Shown in pieces: positions 1 to 8,386 of a stretch of 17,110 nt of DNA. Below the pieces are notes generated by a model. The model searched no databases. It saw only the letters and a list, made by a program, of their open reading frames with translations, and was not told where the DNA came from. The stretch is from CAZSGN01 sp964606415 (GTDB taxonomy: Bacteria > Bacteroidota > Bacteroidia > Bacteroidales > JBBRXJ01). Positions within the stretch are counted from its first letter, which is position 1. Each line of letters starts with the position of its first letter. A program made the translations under genes and the position numbers. The stretch lies in contig CAZSGN010000023.1 in NCBI GenBank assembly GCA_964606415.1, positions 1-17,110 on the forward strand, written 5' to 3'.

Positions 1-1840
1 CCGGCATCGCGTGTGAAGAGAATGTAATGTTTTTTGCTGTGAGCAGGGAGTCTCCAGTGTGTTGAGCTAATTGATCAATATTTGCTGCGTCCGCTTCTTT
101 TACTTTTTCTTTAAAGTGAGCGACCTTTTTCTGTTTTATTACATTGGCTTTAATATCGTCTTTTACTTTTTCAAACGGTGCATGATCTTCTTCACGAACA
201 TCTTTTACTGCAGCAACCACAAATAAATCTTCAATTTCTATGGCTCCCGAGACAGCTTCTTCTTTATTTTCGTAAGCCCATTTAACCACATCACTTGCAT
301 TTGAAATATCTTCTATTTGACGGGTATTTGATTTGATATTGTCTGCTTGCTGGATATTATAATCATTTTCTTTTGCTGCATCCAGGAATTGATCCATTTT
401 CCGGTTTTCCCCGGCAAATTTGGCTGCTTCGGAATAAATATTTTGATAGGTCTCTGTGCTGTAGTCCACTCTGTTCATTAACAGGCCTACTTGCACCTTT
501 TTATGTTTTTCGCTTTGTTCGACAATATCAACAACATGAAAACCAAATCTGCTGGGTACAACATAAATTTTATCTGTGCTTCCGAAGAATATGGTGTCAT
601 TGAATGATTCAACCATTTCACCGGAGCTAACCCAGCCCAAATCACCTCCTTCCTGAGCAGTAGCATCAGTGCCGTATTCAGCTGCCAGGGCGGCGAATTC
701 TGCCCCGTTTTCGATCGCTTCTTTGAGGCTGTCAGCCAGTGTCCTCTGCGATTCAACTTCTTCCTGACTCTTGACCTGTAGTAAAATATGACGGGCTTTA
801 ACAGAATCTGGCAGATACTCAATATCCGCTAATTTTGCAAGTTTGTAAGCTCCTTTATCAAAGTAAGGGCCATATACATCACCTATTTCTGCGTTGAACA
901 TAAAATCATTGATCTCTTCAGGTAATTCGCCATCAGCAAAATAATCGGGATTAAAAGAAGTGTCTGAATTAAGGCTTATAAATTGTTCTGTATTCTCCGC
1001 AGCAACAAAGTCCTCTTTAATATCTTTAATCCATGCCTGGGCTGTGCTATCATCTTTAGATGAGGGCTCAATAGGGAAAGTGACATAATAGATGTCACGA
1101 GTTTTCTCTTGTTTGTATTTATAGAGATTCTCTTTGTAGTATGTTTTCATTTCTGAGTTGCTCACCTCGAAAATAGAATCGGATACACTAGACCAGGGTA
1201 GATGAATGTATGAGCAAGTGATCTGTTTATTGTTTTGCATGAAGCGTTGTTTTGCTTCGATATCAGTGACTTGTATTCCTTTCAAAAATAAATTATTGAA
1301 TTTTGTTTGCAGACGTTCACGTTCTATATCTTCCTCGTTTTTTAGCCACCAATCTTGTATTTGTGGCTCTTGTTCACTCAATCGTTGAATAAAATTAACA
1401 ACTTGCTGGCGTTCAAAGCGGCCTGTTTCCTGATTTGTAAAAACTTGCTTGACGATTTCATGAGGATCATTACCCTGTATCATCTCTGCCAGTTCTTCTG
1501 TCGTTACTCTTAACCCTATTTTTTCTGCTTCATCTTTTAATATGTGTTGATGAACAAGGTTATCCCATGTTTCATCACGGATACTGGTTCTTAGCTCAGC
1601 ATCAATATTTGATTTTTGCATGTTTTGCTTGTACCAGTTGGTGAATTGTTCTACCTCACGTTGAAATTGCTGTATTTCAATAGATTCACCATTTATTTCT
1701 CCGACAGTTGTTCTGTTTTCTCCAAACATGCTGCTTCCTGATGAAACAAGATCCTGTAGTACAAAGGCTATTAGGGCTAATCCAATTACGGTTGCTAAAA
1801 GGATTCCTGACCTTTTTCTTAGTCTTTCAAGCGTTGCCAT
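1..1840 (-). CDS. ppiD: PpiD/SurA-type periplasmic peptidyl-prolyl isomerase, C-terminus cut by window edge
   Basis: The frame is open from an ATG at 1838-1840 to the left edge, giving about 613 codons with no stop, so the gene is partial. The protein starts MATLERLRKRSG and has one hydrophobic helix at about residues 13-28, a signal anchor that would leave the rest in the periplasm, as in PpiD. A charged SurA_N-like helical region follows (about 35-220). A parvulin (PpiC rotamase) domain lies at about 346-437, recognisable by ARHILLQV near its start, GGDLGWVSSGEMV in the middle and SRFGFHVVDIVEQ at its end. Known role of the family: a membrane-anchored foldase/chaperone that catalyses prolyl cis-trans isomerisation on newly exported proteins. 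Bacteroidota members are usually about 700 residues, so roughly 90 are probably missing. It lies 173 bases downstream of mutS2, with a small terminator between, so it probably has its own promoter, although I see no clear -7 box. SurA is the alternative name, but the N-terminal anchor favours PpiD. Confidence 0.88.
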   Translation of the reverse strand, partial: MATLERLRKRSGILLATVIGLALIAFVLQDLVSSGSSMFGENRTTVGEINGESIEIQQFQREVEQFTNWYKQNMQKSNIDAELRTSIRDETWDNLVHQHILKDEAEKIGLRVTTEELAEMIQGNDPHEIVKQVFTNQETGRFERQQVVNFIQRLSEQEPQIQDWWLKNEEDIERERLQTKFNNLFLKGIQVTDIEAKQRFMQNNKQITCSYIHLPWSSVSDSIFEVSNSEMKTYYKENLYKYKQEKTRDIYYVTFPIEPSSKDDSTAQAWIKDIKEDFVAAENTEQFISLNSDTSFNPDYFADGELPEEINDFMFNAEIGDVYGPYFDKGAYKLAKLADIEYLPDSVKARHILLQVKSQEEVESQRTLADSLKEAIENGAEFAALAAEYGTDATAQEGGDLGWVSSGEMVESFNDTIFFGSTDKIYVVPSRFGFHVVDIVEQSEKHKKVQVGLLMNRVDYSTETYQNIYSEAAKFAGENRKMDQFLDAAKENDYNIQQADNIKSNTRQIEDISNASDVVKWAYENKEEAVSGAIEIEDLFVVAAVKDVREEDHAPFEKVKDDIKANVIKQKKVAHFKEKVKEADAANIDQLAQHTGDSLLTAKNITFSSHAMP

Positions 1841-1917
1841 TGAGTAATGAGTTTTTAATTATAAATTAAGGCACGAATATATAAAAAATATATCTTCAAA
1901 CCGGATATTCTTCTATG

Positions 1918-1939
1918 AAAAAAGCCTTTTGGGCTTTGG
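1918..1939 (-). terminator. Small intrinsic terminator downstream of mutS2
   Basis: Read on the minus strand, a 6-bp stem AAAGCC/GGCTTT with loop CAAAA runs into a T stretch (six T including the last three of the stem). It lies about 75 bases past the mutS2 stop and about 80 bases before the ppiD-like start. The stem is short, so termination may be incomplete. Confidence 0.5.
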
Positions 1940-2013
1940 AATATGATGAATGATGTTCTCTTTTCGCTTTTTAAAAAGAACTACGACTTTTTTTTTCTCT
2001 GCTAATATCACGT

Positions 2014-4470
2014 TCAAAACTGCAATGAGACAATGCTAATTCCCGATCCGCCATATCTGACATCTTCATCCCGAACCGATTTAACAATGGGCTCACTATC
2101 TAAATATTGACGAATGACACTTCTGAGAATACCATCTCCCTTGCCATGAAGGATGCGGATTTGAGGGATGGATAGAAAGATGGCATCATCAAGTTGTTGT
2201 TGAACGATTTGAATTGCTTCGTCTGCTCGTTTTCCTCTCACATCAATATCGGCTGTGAATTTTTTTTGGCGTTCGCTCATGCCCGCATATGATGTAGTGG
2301 ATGATTTTTGCTTTTGTTGTTGATCCCAGTGTTTTTTGTTTGAATGGATAAGTTGGTCTAAATGCACCAGGGTTTTCATTTCTCCAAATTGCACCTGTGC
2401 TTTTTTGCCTTTGATCCAGAGAATTTTGCCTGGTGTTTCCTGGTCTTTAATTGTGACTATATCACCAACTTTTAGCGGATCAGCCTTTTGATTTTGTTCT
2501 CGTGGCTTATTTTCTGTTTTTACTTGATGCTTTTGGATGTATTGGTGTTTTTTATTTAATATTTTATCTGTATTGCTTTCATAATTGTTGATTCGATCTT
2601 TATGTGTTTCAAGATTCTCCCTTGCTTGCAGCGTTTGCTTTTTTTCTGCCTGTGATTCTTTAATTTGGCGGATGGTGTTTTCCACTTGTTTATTCGCTTT
2701 TTCTATTAACCCGCGTGCTTCTTCTTTAGCTTCTTTAATAATGGTTTTGCGGTTTTTTTGTATGTCTTCAAGTTGTTGGTTTAGGTCATTAACGGTACTT
2801 TCAAGTTTTTTGTTTTTTAAACGTATTTCTTGTCGTTTGTTATTCCAGTAACGCTTATCACGAGCCAGTTCTTTAAGGTTCTCATCGAATTCAATATGTT
2901 CTTGTCCTGTTTTTTCAGTGGCATGTTGTAATATGTGTTCTGGCAACCCGATTTTTTTAGCAATTTCGAATGCAAAGGACGAGTCTGGCTTGCCAATAGA
3001 TAGCTGAAATAATGGTTTTATTTGATTAGGATCAAATAGCATGGCGCCATTTTCGATGCCTGATGTCTGTGATGCGTAATGTTTAAGATTGCTATAGTGG
3101 GTTGTGATGATCCCGAATGCTTTTCTCTGGCGAAATTCTTCAAGGATAGATTCAGCAATGGAGCCTCCCAGCACGGGTTCTGTGCCTGCTCCAAATTCAT
3201 CAATCATAAACAGGCTTCCCTGATCCATCTCTTTAAGAAAATGCTTCATGTTGATAAGATGGGAGCTGTATGTACTCAAGTCGTTCTCTATGGATTGTTC
3301 ATCTCCTATATCCAGAAAGAGTTTGCTGAATATGCCTGCAACTGATAATTCGGACATGGGAACCAGTAATCCGCATTGCAACATATACTGGACTAAACCA
3401 GTGGTTTGCAGGCATACCGATTTGCCACCAGCGTTAGGGCCTGAAATAACAAGGATGCTTTTCTCTTCATCCAGGCTAAGATCCATAGGAACTATTTCCT
3501 TTTGTTCCTTTTGGAGGGTTAAGAATAACAGGGGGTGAAATGCTTTTTGCCAATCGAAAAAGGGGGCATTTCGGAGATGAGGCATGCTGCCTTTTATTTT
3601 ATTCCCAAAAAGGGCTTTGGCACGTATCAGGTCTATTTCTCCAAGGCCATTGGTGGCTGCCTTTAAATCTTCGAAATAGGGGCGCAGATCATTGGTGACT
3701 TTGATTAATATGCGGATTATTTCACGGTGTTCATCATGACGAAGTTCTCTGAGTTGATTGTTGAGTTCAACAATCTCTGAGGGTTCAATGTAAGCAGTTT
3801 TTCCACTTGCCGATTGATCGTGCACGTAGCCTTCTATTTTGCGTTTGCTTGAACTGTCTATGGGAATAACTGTTCTTCCGTTACGCATAGCCAGAGATGC
3901 TTCTTTTTCGACAAGGCCTCTTGATTGAGCATCTTTCATGATAGCGTTAATGCGTTTCGAAGCTTGTCCTTCTTTTTCTGTTATTTGCTCCCGCAGGCGG
4001 CTGAGTTCGGGAGAGGCATTGTTTTTAAGTGCTCCCTGCGGATTGATGATTTTTTGTATTTGTTCTTCAATAAAAGGAAAGTGTGGTAAATTTTCGCTCC
4101 GCGTTCTGAGTAAGGGAAAAGCTGAATCGTCTTCAAGTTGATCAAAGAATCTTTTTATTGCTCGGACGACTTGTTGACTTTCTTTGATTTTGATCAAATC
4201 CTCGATTTCAATAAAACTGTCTGTTGGCCCTCCTCTTTTTAATGCCGGAATCAGGTCATGGTAGCCTGATGTTGGGAAAGCATTGTTTTTATTGATTAGC
4301 TCCTGGAACTCTTTTGTTTCTGTTAATGCGTTCTTTATTGTTTCGAAAGTGGTAGAGAATTCGATCTGATCAACAAATGATGCGCCCCGGTCAGATAAGC
4401 ATTCTTCCCGGATTAATTCGCGTATTCGAAGAAAACCCGTCTTTTCTTCAAAATTATTAGGATAGATCAT
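2014..4470 (-). CDS. mutS2: MutS2: MutS-family ATPase with C-terminal Smr endonuclease domain
   Basis: The 818-residue length is normal for MutS2. The N-terminal third (1-300) is the MutS core/lever region and lacks the MutS1 mismatch-recognition domain. The ABC-type ATPase follows: Walker A GPNAGGKS at 344-351, Walker B ending in LFMIDEFGAGTEP (about 420-432) and the H-loop TTHYSN at 456-461. A long charged coiled coil spans about 525-650, then a KOW-like small domain (about 665-710). The Smr domain (about 740-818) carries the DIDVRGKRADEA and HGKGDGILR motifs. Known roles: MutS2 proteins suppress homologous recombination by acting on branched DNA, and in Bacillus subtilis MutS2 also acts on collided ribosomes through the Smr domain; sequence alone does not decide which applies. 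All ATPase and Smr signature residues look intact. The ATG start is well placed, with 96 bases separating it from yidC upstream. The leader shows no Shine-Dalgarno. Confidence 0.95.
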   Translation of the reverse strand: MIYPNNFEEKTGFLRIRELIREECLSDRGASFVDQIEFSTTFETIKNALTETKEFQELINKNNAFPTSGYHDLIPALKRGGPTDSFIEIEDLIKIKESQQVVRAIKRFFDQLEDDSAFPLLRTRSENLPHFPFIEEQIQKIINPQGALKNNASPELSRLREQITEKEGQASKRINAIMKDAQSRGLVEKEASLAMRNGRTVIPIDSSSKRKIEGYVHDQSASGKTAYIEPSEIVELNNQLRELRHDEHREIIRILIKVTNDLRPYFEDLKAATNGLGEIDLIRAKALFGNKIKGSMPHLRNAPFFDWQKAFHPLLFLTLQKEQKEIVPMDLSLDEEKSILVISGPNAGGKSVCLQTTGLVQYMLQCGLLVPMSELSVAGIFSKLFLDIGDEQSIENDLSTYSSHLINMKHFLKEMDQGSLFMIDEFGAGTEPVLGGSIAESILEEFRQRKAFGIITTHYSNLKHYASQTSGIENGAMLFDPNQIKPLFQLSIGKPDSSFAFEIAKKIGLPEHILQHATEKTGQEHIEFDENLKELARDKRYWNNKRQEIRLKNKKLESTVNDLNQQLEDIQKNRKTIIKEAKEEARGLIEKANKQVENTIRQIKESQAEKKQTLQARENLETHKDRINNYESNTDKILNKKHQYIQKHQVKTENKPREQNQKADPLKVGDIVTIKDQETPGKILWIKGKKAQVQFGEMKTLVHLDQLIHSNKKHWDQQQKQKSSTTSYAGMSERQKKFTADIDVRGKRADEAIQIVQQQLDDAIFLSIPQIRILHGKGDGILRSVIRQYLDSEPIVKSVRDEDVRYGGSGISIVSLQF

Positions 4471-4566
4471 GCTGTATTTTTATTTGACGCGGTATGGTAA
4501 AGAGCAGGTAGTCCCGTTTTTTAGCTGAGCCTATCTTCATCGCCCGGGAAAATAAAAGCGAATGTG

Positions 4567-6489
4567 TTATTTTTTCTTCTTTTTCCCGGATAGTTGCTTT
4601 TGTTGCCCGCGTTGCTTAGCCATTTCTTCCATTCTTTCCTGGAATTTTGATCTTTTTTGAGGTTTTTTCTTATTTGCTTCCAGCTTTTTCAACAATGCTT
4701 CATCATCAATAAAGAATTTGAAAAGGTAGTTTTGGCCTAAAGTTATTACGTTTGCAAGGAAAAGATAGTAGGTTAATCCTGCAGAGAAATTATTTAACAC
4801 GAATAACAGCATGACAGGCATGAAATATTGCATCATCTTCATGTTTGGCATGTTCGGGGATGTCGGGCCTGCTGTTGCTGAACCACTAAACCGCATTGAA
4901 AGAAATGTGGTAAAGGCCATTAATACTGTAAATAAGCTAATATGGTTTTGAAGGATTCCACTAATTAAAGGAATATTAGCTTCCCATGAGATAAAGGCAT
5001 CATAAGTGGACAGGTCATTAGCCCATAAGAAACTTTCCTGACGCAGCTCAATGGAAGTAGGAAAAAATCGGTACATAGCCAACAGAATGGGCATTTGGAG
5101 CAACAGGGGCAAACATCCGCCCATTGGGCTGGCGCCTGCTTTCTTATACAGGTTCATGGTCGCCTGTTGTTTTTCCATCTCTTTACCTTTTGGGTACTTT
5201 TTGGCGATTTCGTCAACCTGCGGTTTAAGAACTTTCATCTTCGCCTGAGATTTAAACGACCGGTAAGTTAATGGCAATAAGGCTATTTTAATAATAACGG
5301 TTAATAGAAGAATAATAATCCCGTAATTACTGATGAAATTACCTAACCAGTTGAATATAGGAATGATGATAAACCGGTTGATCCAGCGGAGAAAGCTGCC
5401 TCCCACTGTGACCAGCTCTTGCAGTTCCATGCCATGATCCTTAAGTGTTTTGAAGTGGTTTGGGCCAAAGTAGTATTTAAAAGGATACTGAACATTGGCA
5501 CCCCCGTTATATGAAATATTAAGGTCGGCTACACATTTTTTTAGATAGGACGAAGATTCGTCTTCAAAAACATCAAAACTTATTTCTCCATAATCAAAAG
5601 ATTCTTCTGCAATGAGTACCGATGAGAAAAACTGGTGTTTAAAAGCCACCCATTTTACTTTGTTTGCCAACTCTTCGGATTGAGAATTGGTGGTTCTGGA
5701 CTTCATTTTATCCACATCATCTTTGTGATATTTGTAATAGATGGTGGTGTAATTATTTTCGTTCTTCTTGTCTCTTTCAAGCTGTTCTATATGGGTCGTC
5801 CAATCAAGGTCAAGTTTGTTGTAATTGCTTGCTATAACCCGGTCCATGTTGATAAAGTTGACATCAAAATCTAGCATGTATTCATCCGGGTAAATAGTAT
5901 AAACATACTCAATGTAACTTTCAGGATTGGCATAAAGTCTCAGCCGTACCTGTTGTGAATCTTTTTCTGCGACAATGGTTTTTTCTGTCGTTTGTGGTTC
6001 AAAATAGAGTTCGTTGGTATAAATATCTTTGTTGTCTGCAAACATGCGAAAACCAAAAGAATTGGTGTCTCCTGAAAAAAGGATCAGGGGAGAGTCGTCA
6101 TATCTTTTGTATTCTTTCAGTTCTACGGAATAAATACGTCCGCCTTGATTTGATATTTGAACGCTTAGTAAGTTGTTTTCCAGGGTAAGTAATTCATCTT
6201 CTCCTTCTGCTGCTTCTGCAAATGTCCCGTACCTTTTTTGGAGAGAAGAGAGGTCTGTTGGCTTGTCTTTTATTTCTTGCCGGGCTTGTGTGCGAATGGT
6301 ATCGGCAACTTCTTTCTCTTCCTTCGATGTTTCAGCTTTTTGGCGGTTCTTTTCTTCTTCTACCCGCTGAATAGAATCTTGCCGCATTTTGGCAGCAGCA
6401 ATCTCTTCCGCATCAGGTTGGGTTAATATGGAGTAACCAATTAAGATCGCTCCAATGAGTAAAAAACCGATAATTGTATTCCTTTCCAT
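4567..6489 (-). CDS. yidC: YidC/Oxa1 membrane protein insertase
   Basis: This 640-residue protein inserts and folds inner-membrane proteins, alone or with SecYEG. Domains in order: signal-anchor helix TM1 (about 6-23); a charged linker; the large periplasmic beta-sandwich typical of Gram-negative YidC (about 95-355); and the conserved insertase core, with membrane helices at about 370-405, 455-475, 515-532 and 555-590. The positive residue of the hydrophilic groove (Arg366 in E. coli) aligns with Lys401 in LLLTVIIKIALLPLTYRS, a conservative change. The C-terminal tail (about 600-640) is very basic and ends in KKKKK, as in many Bacteroidota YidC proteins, where it can contact the ribosome. It lies 199 bases downstream of pyrG and 96 bases upstream of mutS2. 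Nothing looks broken. Confidence 0.97.
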   Translation of the reverse strand: MERNTIIGFLLIGAILIGYSILTQPDAEEIAAAKMRQDSIQRVEEEKNRQKAETSKEEKEVADTIRTQARQEIKDKPTDLSSLQKRYGTFAEAAEGEDELLTLENNLLSVQISNQGGRIYSVELKEYKRYDDSPLILFSGDTNSFGFRMFADNKDIYTNELYFEPQTTEKTIVAEKDSQQVRLRLYANPESYIEYVYTIYPDEYMLDFDVNFINMDRVIASNYNKLDLDWTTHIEQLERDKKNENNYTTIYYKYHKDDVDKMKSRTTNSQSEELANKVKWVAFKHQFFSSVLIAEESFDYGEISFDVFEDESSSYLKKCVADLNISYNGGANVQYPFKYYFGPNHFKTLKDHGMELQELVTVGGSFLRWINRFIIIPIFNWLGNFISNYGIIILLLTVIIKIALLPLTYRSFKSQAKMKVLKPQVDEIAKKYPKGKEMEKQQATMNLYKKAGASPMGGCLPLLLQMPILLAMYRFFPTSIELRQESFLWANDLSTYDAFISWEANIPLISGILQNHISLFTVLMAFTTFLSMRFSGSATAGPTSPNMPNMKMMQYFMPVMLLFVLNNFSAGLTYYLFLANVITLGQNYLFKFFIDDEALLKKLEANKKKPQKRSKFQERMEEMAKQRGQQKQLSGKKKKK

Positions 6490-6529
6490 CTTATTGCTTG
6501 TCGTTTGATTCGTCTTTGATAATGAATTG

Positions 6530-6537
6530 CAAAAATA
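6530..6537 (-). promoter_or_regulatory. Possible Bacteroidota -7 box for yidC
   Basis: On the minus strand the bases read TATTTTTG, an exact match to TAnnTTTG, 40 bases upstream of the yidC ATG. At the expected 19-base spacing the -33 position reads CTG rather than TTG, so only half of the promoter is convincing. Confidence 0.35.
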
Positions 6538-6688
6538 AAAATATCATAGAAAGAAACAGGGTGTTTTGAATGAATTTTCCCTTTATTTTATGATGATGCT
6601 CATTTGAGGCTGTTAATAAAAACAATTTTTTGTATATGAAGTGTATCTGTTTATGATCCTGTTTGAGAAGCTTGTCTTTTATGAAAAA

Positions 6689-8293
6689 TTAATTTTTTAG
6701 CGCGGCCTTGATAAAGTCAACAAAAACAGGATTGGGATTTAGAACGGTACTGCTGTATTCGGGATGAAATTGAACGCCAATAAACCACTTGTGATCTTTT
6801 ATCTCAATAATCTCAACCAGATTATTGTCTGGGTTAATTCCTGAAGCAGTCATTCCTGCTTTTTCATATTGAGAAAGATACTCGTTATTAAATTCGTACC
6901 TGTGCCGGTGGCGTTCTTTTATTTTTCCTTTTCCATATATTTTGTAAGTTAAGGTGTCCTTTTTAATGTTACAGGGATAGGCGCCAAGACGCATTGTTCC
7001 ACCTTTATCAGTTACGTTTTTTTGGTCTTCCATCAGGTCAATAACCGGGGCTGTTGTTTTGTGGTCAATCTCGGTACTATGAGCTTCTTTAATTCCCAAT
7101 ACATTTCGGGCATACTCAATAACTGCGCATTGCATTCCAAGACAAATACCCAGGAAGGGAACCTGATTTTCACGAGCGTATTTAACGGCTGTTATTTTTC
7201 CTTCAATTCCGCGTTCACCAAATCCTGGCGCTACTACAATACCCTCATATGGAGATAATGTTTCGGTGACTGTTTCTTCTGTCAGGTCCTCGGAATGGAC
7301 ACAGGTTACATTCACTTTGCAGTTGTTTGCCGGGCCTGCCTGGATGAATGACTCCATAATTGATTTATAGGAGTCCAGCAATTCCACATATTTACCCACA
7401 AGTGCTATATTGACACTATTCTTGGGATTCTTTATCTTATGGACAAATTCTTTCCATGGTGAAAGGTTGGGCTTTTTCTTGTATTTTAATTCAAGTTTAC
7501 TAATAACCGTTTGATCCAGTTTTTCTTTTTGCATCATTAACGGAACCTCATAAATGGTCGAGACATCGGTCGATTCAACGACACTATTTATGTCTACGTT
7601 GCAGAAAAGTGCTACTTTTTTACGAATATCTTGCGAAACGGGTTGATCTGCTCGTAAGACAAGAATGTCGGGTTGAATACCATTTTCCAGCAGTTCTTTT
7701 ACCGAATGTTGAGTGGGTTTGGTTTTTAATTCGCCACTTGCAGATAAATAGGGCAATAAAGTCAGGTGTATGTTAATGCAATTATGAGGCCCCTGTTCCA
7801 TTTTCATTTGTCTGACAGCCTCTATATAAGGGAGGGATTCGATATCCCCCACTGTTCCCCCGATCTCGGAGATGACAACATCAAAATGATATTTGTTGCC
7901 TAATAATTTGATGTATCGTTTGATTTCATCGGTAATATGTGGGATAACCTGCACGGTTTTACCCAGATAATCACCCCGGCGTTCTTTGCTGATTACATTT
8001 TGGTAAATTCGCCCGGTTGTAATATTATTGGCTTGTGAGGTGGGTATTCCTAAAAAGCGCTCATAATGCCCAAGGTCCAGATCTGTCTCAGCACCATCCT
8101 CGGTGACATAGCATTCACCATGTTCATAGGGGTTTAATGTTCCGGGATCAACGTTAATATATGGATCAAGCTTTTGTATGGTTACGGAATAACCACGTGC
8201 TTGCAGCAATTTTCCTAAAGAAGCGGATATAATTCCTTTTCCCAGTGAGGACGCAACACCGCCTGTGACAAATATGTATTTGGTATGAGCCAA
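6689..8293 (-). CDS. pyrG: CTP synthase (glutamine-hydrolysing), TTG start
   Basis: CTP synthase makes CTP from UTP, ATP and glutamine, the last step of de novo pyrimidine nucleotide synthesis, in the cytoplasm. The length of 534 is typical. The synthase half carries the P-loop-like GGVASSLGKG at 11-20 and the conserved KLDPYINVDPGT and EDGAETDLDLGHYERF blocks. The class I glutamine amidotransferase half begins at about 290, with PGFGERG at 356-362, nucleophile Cys384 in GICLGMQ, and His510/Glu512 in QFHPEYSS. The N-terminus AHTKYIFVTGG is what the family requires, but its first codon (8291-8293) is TTG. No in-frame ATG lies between it and the upstream stop TAA (8309-8311), and the next internal Met is far beyond the P-loop. 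It follows the DUF349 gene by 93 bases. No exact promoter box was found in that gap. Confidence 0.97.
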   Translation of the reverse strand: MAHTKYIFVTGGVASSLGKGIISASLGKLLQARGYSVTIQKLDPYINVDPGTLNPYEHGECYVTEDGAETDLDLGHYERFLGIPTSQANNITTGRIYQNVISKERRGDYLGKTVQVIPHITDEIKRYIKLLGNKYHFDVVISEIGGTVGDIESLPYIEAVRQMKMEQGPHNCINIHLTLLPYLSASGELKTKPTQHSVKELLENGIQPDILVLRADQPVSQDIRKKVALFCNVDINSVVESTDVSTIYEVPLMMQKEKLDQTVISKLELKYKKKPNLSPWKEFVHKIKNPKNSVNIALVGKYVELLDSYKSIMESFIQAGPANNCKVNVTCVHSEDLTEETVTETLSPYEGIVVAPGFGERGIEGKITAVKYARENQVPFLGICLGMQCAVIEYARNVLGIKEAHSTEIDHKTTAPVIDLMEDQKNVTDKGGTMRLGAYPCNIKKDTLTYKIYGKGKIKERHRHRYEFNNEYLSQYEKAGMTASGINPDNNLVEIIEIKDHKWFIGVQFHPEYSSTVLNPNPVFVDFIKAALKN

Positions 8294-8386
8294 TTTTTCT
8301 TCTTTAGATTAAAAAAGCAAAATAAATAATAAAATTCCTAATTAGCTTGTTTTGTAGAACAAAATTGGAATGGAAAAAGCAAAGCG

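Noticed and set aside
487..822. 111-codon minus-strand ORF
   Set aside because: It is the wrong frame of the parvulin domain of the PpiD-like gene; the correct frame is open throughout and gives the conserved motifs, so no frameshift is needed.
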